64,000 nucleotides of DNA from Jaenimonas drosophilae (taxonomy: Eukaryota; Euglenozoa; Kinetoplastea; Trypanosomatida; Trypanosomatidae). Every line of letters starts with the position of its first letter. Positions within the stretch are counted from its first letter, which is position 1. Position numbers and translations under genes: made by a program. This document shows, one piece after another, positions 36,972-45,697 of the stretch. The notes under the pieces were generated by a model. That model ran no database searches and was not told the origin of the DNA. It saw nothing but the letters and a program-made list of their open reading frames with translations. Where the stretch lies: positions 62,001 through 126,000 of the forward strand of contig JASAON010001651.1 of NCBI GenBank assembly GCA_030849065.1, in the 5' to 3' direction.

Positions 36972-39900
36972 ATGTCGAGCTCACCACCACCACCATCTCC
37001 AACCTACTCGCAGTACACCACATCGCAGCTGCTCCGGCAGCAAGAAACGCTGCGCCAGCGCCGTGAGATCCTGGAACGGGAGGGAAGCAAGCCCGCCGTG
37101 ATGCGCTTTGGCTCGCTCCCACCATCAAGGAGCCAAAGCCAATCGCCCCTCCCGCAGCCATCGACGGAAGGCCCACCCACGCGTGTGTGCCGCTCCACCC
37201 ACTCCCACTCCGCACCTCCCCCATCGAGCAGCCGATCCCAACAGGCACAACCCATTCGTGGCCGCAACGGCCGACTGAACACCTCCAACACTTCATCTGC
37301 TCGCGGTGAATCCTCAACGATGGCTGTTAAACCGATGCACTTCTCTCTCTCTTACCGGCCCTCGCCGGTGCCATTAACCAGCCGCTCTTCTCACACCTCC
37401 TCCTCCCGCTCACCGCCACCCACGCAGGTGCTGAAGGCCTCTCACCCACGGCCAACCTCGCATGAGCGCTCCGGTGCCGCCAGCCGTACACACACATCTC
37501 GGCAATGCCCATCCTCTTCTACTCCTACCCCATCTGAAGCACAGGACAGCAACCTTAACACAGAGGAACCAACAACACGCACATCTTCTGAGCTTGAGCA
37601 CAGCCATCCACGGCTTCACCACATGGACCCCCATGGTAGTCGTGCATCTGAAGATGAAGAAGTCTCCGCAACCCCAACTCCCCTGCCGCCACCTCGCGTG
37701 AGTGAATTCCCGCTGCCAAGGTACTCATGCAGCATTGCCTTCAGCAACGCCACTCCATCACTTCCTCGAGAGGAGGGCAGCAGCCCGCCGGAACACACAC
37801 GTCCAGCCACCTGCCTCTCACAGAAACACTCCCCCGCACAAGCGGAGAATGAGGAGGATAAAGATCATCAGACCCAACAGGATGTGGTGGATGCTGCTCC
37901 TTCATGTGCCATCCCACACAAGATTCACGAGGATGATCATGCGGAGCCACAAGAAGAGAGGTTCGCCGTCGCCGCACGCCCGACGCCATCGCCAGAGCCC
38001 AACATGGAGCAGCTCGATGTCTCGGGGGAACGGCGCAGTGGCCATCAACCAGCTCCATCACGGGATGATGAGCGGCACGACGGAGATGATGATGATGATG
38101 ATGCTGCATCTCCAGCACCAACAATGAATCATGTTGTGTCCAGCTTTGACGTGAGTGAGCAGAGAACGGGGTGCCGTCCGGCCGTTTCACGCCATGACCA
38201 ACCACCAACCACCAAGGATGCACTGCCACGTGGAGCTACATCACCATATCCCACGATGGACGATGTGGTGGCCAGTTTCGATGTTGCCGCCGACGCCAAG
38301 AAGCGTGCGGTGCACCAACCCGCCGTCTCTCGCGACGATGCCCAAGGTGCTGAACCACCCGCAACGGCCTCAGCGGCCTCTCCCTCTCCCACAATGGATG
38401 ATGTGGTGGCCAGCTTTGATGTGGCAAGCGAGGCCACGAAGCGCACCGCGCACCAACCAGCCCTCTCCCGTGAAGAGGAGTCAGTTGATGTGGCCCGTTG
38501 TGCCTCTCCATCCCCCACATCGGGGCATCTCTCCACGAGCGCACGTGCGGCGCAGTTTACGGGCTTGGGCGGCCGAAGCTGCCCTCCTTCTCGCTCATCA
38601 AGCAAACGTGACGGTGAGTGTGCGTTGGATCAGGATGATGATGATAATGATGATGATGCAGTCGAGATGTGTTGCAGGAGTGCCTCTGCGAATGGCACGC
38701 TGAATGAAAATTCTCCAGCTCGTCAACGCGTGCGGCATGAGCCACCACAACAACAGGACGATGCTTTGACGGAAGCTCCATCACCACGCACAGGGCCGCC
38801 GCACCTTGTTGGTGTAGCCAACACGTCAGAGGATGATGCGCATCTTCCAGCCGCCTTTCTTCAGCTGCAGGAAGAAGTGTTGGCCATTTGCGAGGGTCGC
38901 GTTCGTTCTGATGGACCAACGCCATCCAACAACAACCGTGATGATGCGGATGAACCCCAGCCACGAGCCACGTATACGAAAGCACCTCTCCCACCTGCAT
39001 CAGCCAGCGCATCTGCCCATCCGCGTGAGAGCTTTGACCTCCTTCACGCTCATTCAGATGGCAACAAGGATGGTTGCTCCCCATCGATACAATCACCCCA
39101 CATGGCCATGGGCTGCGGTCCATGCATGAGCTCTTCTCCTCCTCCCCTGCCACACATTCGCACGCCCACCCCACCACCTCGCCGCGCCAAAACCGTGGAT
39201 GAAGCAACGGACACCAACGACCTCACTTCTCATGAGCCCTCACAACAACAACAACAACAACTTCTACTTCATCGCAGCACATCGCCACTACCGCGGCCCG
39301 TGACGCTTAGCTCACGCGTTAATCGTCGTTTGGACCCCAGACGGGGCTACACCTCCACCTCCTACACACCACCACCAACAACAACAACTGCCCTTCACTC
39401 CACCCCACAGACACAACTGCCTATGTTGCACGCATCATCACGTGGCATGCCTCCTCCCTCGCGCTCGGTGCCCATCTCCCTCAGCCCGCAAGAGGGCCGC
39501 TCAACGCCCTACCCACGTGGTTCGTTGATCTTATCACGTGGACGAAACAGCGCGGATGAACGTGAGCTGCAGCTGGTGTCGGAGGATGATGATGATGCGA
39601 GCCACACCATCACCATCTCTGCGCAGGGGAATGTGGTCGTCTATGCCAGCCACAGCAGCCCTCGATCGATGGAGGAGGAGGAACATGCCGGCGATGATCA
39701 TCGTGATTCATCATCAACGCATGTCTTGGAGCGTACTCAGCTGGATCTCATTGTGTCGGTGGAGCGGAATGTGAGTACAGCACACATCAGCCCCAACGAC
39801 CTCGTGGCGATGGATTCTGCCGAAGATTTTCATGTCTCGGTGGTGGAACGCCTGAGCCAACACTTCTCCACGAGCATCGATGGCGCAGATGTGCGTGGTT

Positions 39901-40649
39901 TCTTGGAGTCGCTGCCCGATGAGGTGTTGCGTGAGGTTGATGCGATGAATGAACACCGTCCTATCGCGGAACAAGTATTGATGGAGGCGGCAGAAGCAGC
40001 AGGGATGGCGGTGCCAAGGATCTCGATGGATGCCGAAGTGTCTGAGGACGTTGACGTGGATGTGATGGATGAAGAAGATCATACACCGCATCGCCAACGC
40101 ATGCGCTACGACTACGCCTCCTTCTTGGAATACCTCAATGGAGTTGGCCAAGGTTGTGCAGAAGAGATGCACGAGAGCAACACGCATCAAGATGATGCTG
40201 ATGGTGCTCCTGTGCCAACCGATGCAGAGAGCATTCATGCCGAAGAAGAAGAGAAGGCCGACAACATCTTCACAAGCGTGGTGGCTGAGATGCCCACCAC
40301 ACCTTCACATGGCCAACAACGGCCCACAACATTGTCGGAGGACCCTGTCGCGCTCTCCCCCATGACTCCGCCCACGTTGAAGGAATCAGAACACACGCTT
40401 CCTGTGCAGCTTTCACCCCTGACAGATGAAGAGGAGGTGAGTGTGCCAGACATGAATACATCAACCGTGAAGACGAACTCCAAGAAGGCATTGGCGAAGA
40501 AGGCCAAACTACATCATCGCACCGCCAACGCCACCAATGTGGTGGTGGTGATGGCACAGAAGGTGGGTGCACCACATAACCAGAACCGCCCACCACCACA
40601 ACAACACAAGCAGAATCACAAGAAGAAGATGAAGCGCAAGACCAAGTGA
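36972..40649 (+). CDS. Large low-complexity repeat protein with possible UBM motif, unrecognised
   Basis: A 1225-residue protein dominated by Ser, Pro, Asp/Glu, His and Gln. Four imperfect repeats lie at about residues 339-505. Each has a core like SPSPTMDDVVASFDV followed by a basic stretch and an HQPAxSR end. Several GAT-coded poly-Asp runs interrupt the protein. Residues about 972-995 (DVRGFLESLPDEVLREV) closely resemble the ubiquitin-binding UBM/DUF4414 motif of HUWE1. The N-terminus has a short charged helix (LLRQQETLRQRREILER) and the C-terminus is highly basic. No enzyme domain is seen. I do not assign a function; the UBM suggests a ubiquitin link. Confidence 0.75.
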   Translation: MSSSPPPPSPTYSQYTTSQLLRQQETLRQRREILEREGSKPAVMRFGSLPPSRSQSQSPLPQPSTEGPPTRVCRSTHSHSAPPPSSSRSQQAQPIRGRNGRLNTSNTSSARGESSTMAVKPMHFSLSYRPSPVPLTSRSSHTSSSRSPPPTQVLKASHPRPTSHERSGAASRTHTSRQCPSSSTPTPSEAQDSNLNTEEPTTRTSSELEHSHPRLHHMDPHGSRASEDEEVSATPTPLPPPRVSEFPLPRYSCSIAFSNATPSLPREEGSSPPEHTRPATCLSQKHSPAQAENEEDKDHQTQQDVVDAAPSCAIPHKIHEDDHAEPQEERFAVAARPTPSPEPNMEQLDVSGERRSGHQPAPSRDDERHDGDDDDDDAASPAPTMNHVVSSFDVSEQRTGCRPAVSRHDQPPTTKDALPRGATSPYPTMDDVVASFDVAADAKKRAVHQPAVSRDDAQGAEPPATASAASPSPTMDDVVASFDVASEATKRTAHQPALSREEESVDVARCASPSPTSGHLSTSARAAQFTGLGGRSCPPSRSSSKRDGECALDQDDDDNDDDAVEMCCRSASANGTLNENSPARQRVRHEPPQQQDDALTEAPSPRTGPPHLVGVANTSEDDAHLPAAFLQLQEEVLAICEGRVRSDGPTPSNNNRDDADEPQPRATYTKAPLPPASASASAHPRESFDLLHAHSDGNKDGCSPSIQSPHMAMGCGPCMSSSPPPLPHIRTPTPPPRRAKTVDEATDTNDLTSHEPSQQQQQQLLLHRSTSPLPRPVTLSSRVNRRLDPRRGYTSTSYTPPPTTTTALHSTPQTQLPMLHASSRGMPPPSRSVPISLSPQEGRSTPYPRGSLILSRGRNSADERELQLVSEDDDDASHTITISAQGNVVVYASHSSPRSMEEEEHAGDDHRDSSSTHVLERTQLDLIVSVERNVSTAHISPNDLVAMDSAEDFHVSVVERLSQHFSTSIDGADVRGFLESLPDEVLREVDAMNEHRPIAEQVLMEAAEAAGMAVPRISMDAEVSEDVDVDVMDEEDHTPHRQRMRYDYASFLEYLNGVGQGCAEEMHESNTHQDDADGAPVPTDAESIHAEEEEKADNIFTSVVAEMPTTPSHGQQRPTTLSEDPVALSPMTPPTLKESEHTLPVQLSPLTDEEEVSVPDMNTSTVKTNSKKALAKKAKLHHRTANATNVVVVMAQKVGAPHNQNRPPPQQHKQNHKKKMKRKTK
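38088..38104 (+). repeat. GAT trinucleotide run coding poly-Asp
   Basis: GATGATGATGATGATGAT-type tract inside the 1225-aa gene; comparable GAT/ATC runs occur at about 38633-38661, 39588-39600, 41918-41936, 42554-42573 and 44978-44998. They mark a stretch of the array with unstable coding repeats. Confidence 0.7.
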
Positions 40650-40982
40650 GTGGGATGGAGCACCGTTGAGGCGTTCATGCGCACAGGTTATTTTTCACGT
40701 GGCTTAGATTGTTTTTTTAGATATGTTGTGGTGTTTGTGCCTGGACACAATGCCATCATCATTCAGCTACACCTCATGACGTGTTAGAGTATGAAGGCTA
40801 CTGTACTGTGTTGCAACGTATGCCTGAGATTGTTTCACAACAACAACAACAACAAGAAGAAGAAGCAGAATGAAGATGTGAGTGGCCATGGCAGTGATGA
40901 ACTACTTTTCAGTGATGATGGATGAAGCATGCAAACTTGGATTTTTTTTCTTGTTTTTTTTTTTAGATTGCGCAAAGTAGTC
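40650..40982 (+). other. Intergenic/UTR region with AAC/AAG repeat and strong splice signal
   Basis: No gene seen. An AAC/AAG repeat lies at about 40839-40867. A T-rich tract at 40938-40965 ends in AG at 40966-40967. The frame of the downstream PPR gene is open through this tract and begins with an ATG at 40929, which would be lost on splicing. Confidence 0.5.
40938..40967 (+). promoter_or_regulatory. Polypyrimidine tract and trans-splice acceptor for PPR gene
   Basis: Almost pure T/C run with T8 and T10 blocks ending in TAG (AG 40966-40967). The first ATG downstream, 40983, gives a protein with a plausible mitochondrial targeting N-terminus, which supports this site. Confidence 0.65.
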
Positions 40983-42971
40983 ATGTGGAGAAGATCATTT
41001 GCATCGCATTCATGTTGTGTGTGCCGCTCTCCTATTGTGTGGCTCTCGCGTAGAGGTGCTGGGGATCATGTTGGCAACACCAACAACAACAACATGAAGC
41101 ACAGCGGTGTAGATGCATCGAAGCTCACTCTCAACCTTGATTTTGGCGCGATGGATTTTGGTGCCATCGCCTCCGCCACGGAACACGCGCTTCAACAGGA
41201 GCGCAATCATCGCCAGCCACACACAACCACCACACCCACATCGGTGAATGAGCACGTGGTGCATGATGAGGCAGACGTTGGCAATGAGCATGGCTCCCGC
41301 GAACACAAGGGAGCCATGGATCATCGTGGTGGTGAAGGTGGTGCTCGCTACACACTCATGGATCGCCTTCAAGATTGCGCCGTGGGTGGCGAGTGGCGCC
41401 GCGCACATCGCCTCTTCACGCAGGCTCTCGACCAATCCTGCCGGCAGGTGATGGCAGCCAGCAACAACAACAACAGCAGCAGCACCAACATGAAGAACAA
41501 GGATGCACCAACCAACCAAGACCACACACGTCCCCTGACGTCCGATCAACGTGCAGCATGTTTTCCCGCTCTGTACAAGCTTGTGGCGGATCTGCCGCCC
41601 TTTCAGGCAGATCTTCCCGATGGTGCGGACTACTACCGTCGTGCACGCCGCAATCTCGTTGGCCTACTTCGATGGAACGGGCATCACTACTTCATACTCT
41701 TCAAGGTGTTGGCTGCAGAAGATCGCTGGACGGAGCTGGAGCAGGTGTTAGCCACCATGAAGGCCATTGGCTATCTGGATCATCAAGTAGATGGACGTAC
41801 GCTGAATGGATTGTTGTCGGTGATGCGGCGTGGGCCAATGATGGATGTGGCTCGCTACACCATCTCACCACTGAACGAGCAACATCGTGGAGATGGCGTG
41901 TCTGGCAGCAGCACACCATCATCATCATCATCATCCACATCGAGGGGTGAGGTGATGCGCAGGATGGTGATGGAGATGGAAGAAGTTGCGAAGCGTCGAG
42001 ACATCCATCTCGGCCACAACAACCAACGCATGATTGGCACTGCACATGCCGCTCAGGCACTACAACGCTCTGAAGCGCGTGGAGATGATGATGATGCTGG
42101 TGCACCTTCACAAGACCTCAGTAGTCTGCGCATTGGTGATTTTGATGGCCTTCTTCGCGCCTGTACATCGGAGGCCAGCACACAACGCGTGTTGGCCATG
42201 ATGAAGAAAGCTGGAGTGGAGTGTGGGCCACGCTCCTACGCCAACATCATCGCCTCACTGCACAACCCACAATATCTTCTCTCGGCAACTGACAGTGGCT
42301 CCGGTGCGTCTGACACGAAGGAGGAGTACGAACGCAAGAAGGAGCTGCGCATGGCACGTGCAACAAAGTGGCACGACTGCTGCCCTGAGCATCTTCGTCA
42401 TGCCGAGGTTTTCAATGAGATGATGTATCTGCATCGCTCCACCACACACACGGCGGCCTTCAATGCGTTGCTCACTCAGTTCCGTGGAAATGCGATTCGA
42501 GGTGATGAAGAGAGGGCGTCCATGTGGGCCAGCAAGAAGTTGGCCAACACAACATCATCATCATCATCATCATCTTCTTCTTGTGCACCGACACCCATCC
42601 TCGCGCCGGCGTGGACGACCACACCAAATGGCAAGACGTATGAGCTACTTGTGCAGCGCCTTCGTTACTTCCACGATTTTGATGGTATGTGGGAACTCTA
42701 CGTGGAGATGAGACGGCTGAAGGTTGCGGGTACGGCCAAGCTCTACCAAGTGTTGCTGGATGAAGCACGTGCGCACCCACCTCACCGTCTCTTGGTTGGC
42801 ATCACCACGGACTCCTCACGTTTGATCCTTGATATTTATGATGAAATGAAGCAGCACAGTTTGGATGTTACGACGCTCGCCAACACAGTGAGCCTTCTGA
42901 ATGCGTGGAGCTCCTCGAAGCATTCGCGTCGCTGGACCGGCTCGAAGGGCTCTTCTTCACGCAAGGGGTAA
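40983..42971 (+). CDS. PPR-like protein, probable mitochondrial
   Basis: A 662-residue protein from the ATG at 40983. The N-terminus MWRRSFASHSCCVCRSPIVW is basic, Ser-rich and lacks acids, as a mitochondrial presequence would. Helical-hairpin repeats resembling pentatricopeptide repeats occur at about residues 240-300 (RWTELEQVLATMKAIGYL), 380-420 (FDGLLRACTSE..RVLAMMKKAGV) and 560-660 (TYELLVQRLRYFHDFDGM and LYVEMRRLKV). Homopolymer runs (Asn, Ser, Asp) lie between them. PPR proteins bind RNA; in kinetoplastids many act in mitochondrial mRNA processing or the mitoribosome. The repeats are divergent, so the family call is moderate. Confidence 0.7.
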   Translation: MWRRSFASHSCCVCRSPIVWLSRRGAGDHVGNTNNNNMKHSGVDASKLTLNLDFGAMDFGAIASATEHALQQERNHRQPHTTTTPTSVNEHVVHDEADVGNEHGSREHKGAMDHRGGEGGARYTLMDRLQDCAVGGEWRRAHRLFTQALDQSCRQVMAASNNNNSSSTNMKNKDAPTNQDHTRPLTSDQRAACFPALYKLVADLPPFQADLPDGADYYRRARRNLVGLLRWNGHHYFILFKVLAAEDRWTELEQVLATMKAIGYLDHQVDGRTLNGLLSVMRRGPMMDVARYTISPLNEQHRGDGVSGSSTPSSSSSSTSRGEVMRRMVMEMEEVAKRRDIHLGHNNQRMIGTAHAAQALQRSEARGDDDDAGAPSQDLSSLRIGDFDGLLRACTSEASTQRVLAMMKKAGVECGPRSYANIIASLHNPQYLLSATDSGSGASDTKEEYERKKELRMARATKWHDCCPEHLRHAEVFNEMMYLHRSTTHTAAFNALLTQFRGNAIRGDEERASMWASKKLANTTSSSSSSSSSCAPTPILAPAWTTTPNGKTYELLVQRLRYFHDFDGMWELYVEMRRLKVAGTAKLYQVLLDEARAHPPHRLLVGITTDSSRLILDIYDEMKQHSLDVTTLANTVSLLNAWSSSKHSRRWTGSKGSSSRKG

Positions 42972-43075
42972 GTACGTGTACGTGTGCGTGCGTGTGTGTT
43001 CTAACGCAAGTGTATGTGTGTAGGTTGTATGGATAGATGTTCTGGGTCTGGGTATCTCCATTGTCTGACAGATTA

Positions 43076-43128
43076 TTCATGTTTCTTTTCCTTCTTCCTG
43101 TTGTTGTTGTTGTTTTCATCTACGAAAG
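43076..43128 (+). promoter_or_regulatory. Polypyrimidine tract and trans-splice acceptor
   Basis: T/C-rich and TTG-repeat sequence ending in AG at 43127-43128. First ATG afterwards is 43182. The frame upstream to 43014 encodes a Phe/Leu/Val run that is simply this tract read as codons. Confidence 0.6.
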
Positions 43129-43181
43129 ACGTTTGTGTGTGTGTGTGTGGCAGTCCGCATTCCCTCAAACACAACAGCCAC

Positions 43182-43994
43182 ATGTCTGCCCACGAATCAC
43201 TTCACGTGGTGCGATCCCAATGCGCACACTACTACCACTGTGCCTTGTACGACATCCCTTTTGAAATGCCCGTTTCACAGATTGCAGAAAACATCGTCCC
43301 GCGCCAAGACTCCCCCATCGTCAAGGCCCTCAGTGAGGGCCACTGCCGCATTGTGCCACACCAACTTCACGTGTATAAAGAAGCACTCGAGCACAAGTTT
43401 GGCTACGTTTCCTTCTATGTGCATCACGCCGCTCACTCCACCTTGACGAGCGAGGAGGTGCACCAGTACATGCGTACGTGGGTGGATGAGGAGCTGAGTA
43501 TGCAGCTCGCCATTGCGCATTGCAAAGTACGTCTGGCACAACCGCCAGAGTGTTATAGCTCGGAGCCTTTCCTCGAGGCACTGAATCGCCTCTGCAGCAT
43601 CCTCAATCCGGCCAAGGTGGCCGATACACGCAAGGTCGAGACTTTCCTCCTCACAAAGATTTTCTTCAATGAGATGGGCAACAACAAACACTGCAACCGT
43701 GAACGTCGTGGCTCTGCCCCACACAAGGAGCGCTCGATAGGCTCAATGGAGGACGGCAGCCCACATGAGGAGGATGAGAATGATTTGTTGGCGTGGACGG
43801 AGCTCGGCACCATCACCATCAAGTCGCTCACCTCGCGCGAGCTCACGTGGCTTAAGAAGATGTTTTCGGCTGAATTTCCACCACTCTTGGTTACCAACAA
43901 TGACTTTCTGCATGCCACCTGCGATGCCAACGCCCTGCGAACCTTCTTTGCGAAGGGGCTCTCCCCACTAATCACCGTTGAGGAGGAAGCGTAG
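43182..43994 (+). CDS. Unrecognised conserved-looking protein
   Basis: A 270-residue soluble protein with balanced composition and coding-like codon use. Residues 1-160 look globular (YYHCALYDIPFEMPVSQI, YVSFYVHHAAHSTLTSEEV, YMRTWVDEELSMQLAI). A charged linker (about 182-210) separates a C-terminal part (ITIKSLTSRELTWLKKMFSA). No catalytic motif, membrane span or signal peptide is seen. Upstream in-frame ATG at 43014 is rejected because it lies before the acceptor at 43127-43128. I do not recognise the family. Confidence 0.75.
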   Translation: MSAHESLHVVRSQCAHYYHCALYDIPFEMPVSQIAENIVPRQDSPIVKALSEGHCRIVPHQLHVYKEALEHKFGYVSFYVHHAAHSTLTSEEVHQYMRTWVDEELSMQLAIAHCKVRLAQPPECYSSEPFLEALNRLCSILNPAKVADTRKVETFLLTKIFFNEMGNNKHCNRERRGSAPHKERSIGSMEDGSPHEEDENDLLAWTELGTITIKSLTSRELTWLKKMFSAEFPPLLVTNNDFLHATCDANALRTFFAKGLSPLITVEEEA

Positions 43995-44331
43995 CAGACC
44001 TACAGCGATGATGATGATGATGCGAGGAGGAAAGAAGGAGTGTGTGCCTCAGTGTTGGGCCGCCGCATATTCCTTCGTTGCTCTCTTCTTCTTCTTTTTT
44101 TTGTGTTTGTGGTTGTGTTGTATGGTAACCAACATCACTGTTGTGTTTATACGCTAAACGGTGTGATTGTGCATCACCGTTACGTAGTAATACGTGTGTG
44201 GTGTGCGTTGTGTGTTGAAGCCTTGGTAAGCCCATCTCTGCACCCGCAGCCATTCTGACACGTACTCCCCTTTGCTACCGACATCATTGTGCTAGGCTAG
44301 CAAGGGCCACGAACATCTTCATGATGTACTG
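43995..44331 (+). other. Intergenic/UTR region
   Basis: No gene seen. A GAT run right after the stop (44007-44022) continues the trinucleotide richness of this area. A T/C-rich tract lies at about 44068-44106, followed by T/G-rich sequence up to the next gene. Confidence 0.45.
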
Positions 44332-45261
44332 ATGCCTCTCTCCATCACCGATGCAGGAGAGCCACCTTCCCTTGGCTTTCTTCTAGTGTGGGCCCTTGTG
44401 CTCCTCCTCGGCTACGTCGTTTTGGTGCAACTTCGTCTTCACGCTACACCTCAACGACTGCACCCCCATGACGATGCAGACGGACCAGAGAGGAGGGCAC
44501 ACCACATTTATCTTGCTGTGTGTGTAGTGCTCGTATGGCCCGTGATGGATCTTCTTCATCGTTTTCTGTGCTTGGTGTTTTTATCCATGCCGATGCTTCA
44601 ACGTCGCCATTTTCTGCCTCTGACTCAGACACCATCCTCCATCGGGTGCCAACTGTGCGCCGCGTTGGTGGATGTACGTGCTGCCATTCGCCAACCATCC
44701 TGGGCACATCTTCAGTGGACCCCAGGACTTAATGAAGAGGAGATTGTGTGTGGCACGGTGTGCGCATACGTCACCACACCACCAACAACGGCAACACCTT
44801 CGTTTCCTGCCACATCTTCGCCACAAGACGTCTTCGCTTTCCGCTGTGTGGCTCTCTGGACGACGGTGGCGATGTGCTGCATGGTTCTTCTTCTATCAAG
44901 ATGGATGCCAGCGGCAACAAACATGGTGGCACATCATCGCCCTCCACCACCGGTAGAGCCCGCGTATCCACGTCGAGATGATGATGATGATGTGATGATG
45001 GAGGATGATTATGATGATGCGTGGCTTAATAGCCCAGAGGCGTTGGAGGAAGAACGACGCCAACAGGCAGAAGATGCCGCGGCTGGCCCACCAGTGCCGA
45101 ACGGTGCGTTTAATCAAGGACGAAGTGGTTTGTACGTGATGTTGGGCTCAACCCTCTACGGTGGATTGTATGCCTACGTTGGAGGTATGCCACTCCTGAC
45201 TGCCTACATCTATCCAATCGCTGTTCTTGCCATTGTGTGCGCTGCCCCAATGGTACACTAA
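44332..45261 (+). CDS. Multi-pass membrane protein, unrecognised
   Basis: A 309-residue protein. Hydrophobic segments lie at about 14-35 (GFLLVWALVLLLGYVVLV), 58-85 (IYLAVCVVLVWPVMDLL and on), 168-188 (ALWTTVAMCCMVLLL) and 266-305 (two segments: YVMLGSTLYGGLYAYV and YIYPIAVLAIVCAAP). Between the third and fourth is an acidic, GAT-encoded loop (DDDDDVMMEDDYDD). Four or five spans are likely. No transporter or enzyme motif is seen. The start ATG at 44332 is preceded by an in-frame-independent TGA. Function unknown. Confidence 0.7.
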   Translation: MPLSITDAGEPPSLGFLLVWALVLLLGYVVLVQLRLHATPQRLHPHDDADGPERRAHHIYLAVCVVLVWPVMDLLHRFLCLVFLSMPMLQRRHFLPLTQTPSSIGCQLCAALVDVRAAIRQPSWAHLQWTPGLNEEEIVCGTVCAYVTTPPTTATPSFPATSSPQDVFAFRCVALWTTVAMCCMVLLLSRWMPAATNMVAHHRPPPPVEPAYPRRDDDDDVMMEDDYDDAWLNSPEALEEERRQQAEDAAAGPPVPNGAFNQGRSGLYVMLGSTLYGGLYAYVGGMPLLTAYIYPIAVLAIVCAAPMVH

Positions 45262-45697
45262 GACAACACACAACAATGCTGCCATCTCGCTCACCTACTC
45301 TACATACATGCAAGAAGAGGCTGCTGTGCATGCCACCACCGCCATTCATGCTTCTTTTCTGCATCTCTGGTTTCATCATCATTAGCTGTTGCAATTTGCT
45401 CAGCTTCACACACACACACACACACACACACACATTCAAGACAACCAATCCACGAAGTATTCAGACGAAAGCGTTCTACACATCTTTCAACGGGCACTTC
45501 TTTGGTGTACCTCTCCTCTCCTGTATATGTAGGTTTTGTAGAGCCAACCTTGCGTCAGAACACAAGTCTTTATACGTTCGTGTGCTTCCAGTGCAACACC
45601 ACACTTCACGTTTTCTTTCACTTTTTTTTTCTTTGCTGTACCATTCTCCCTCCTTTTTTTCTTCTAGGTGATTGGTGCTTCACGAGGTCTATCGTGT
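45262..45697 (+). other. Intergenic region with CA microsatellite and strong splice signal
   Basis: No gene seen. It holds (CA)14 at about 45407-45434 and a long T/C tract (45601-45665) ending TTCTAG. These are the clearest polyadenylation/trans-splicing signals in the window. Confidence 0.5.
45601..45667 (+). promoter_or_regulatory. Polypyrimidine tract and trans-splice acceptor
   Basis: About 60 nt of mostly T and C ending in AG at 45666-45667. The first ATG downstream is 45698, 30 nt away, which sets the start of the ankyrin/chromo gene. Confidence 0.65.
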
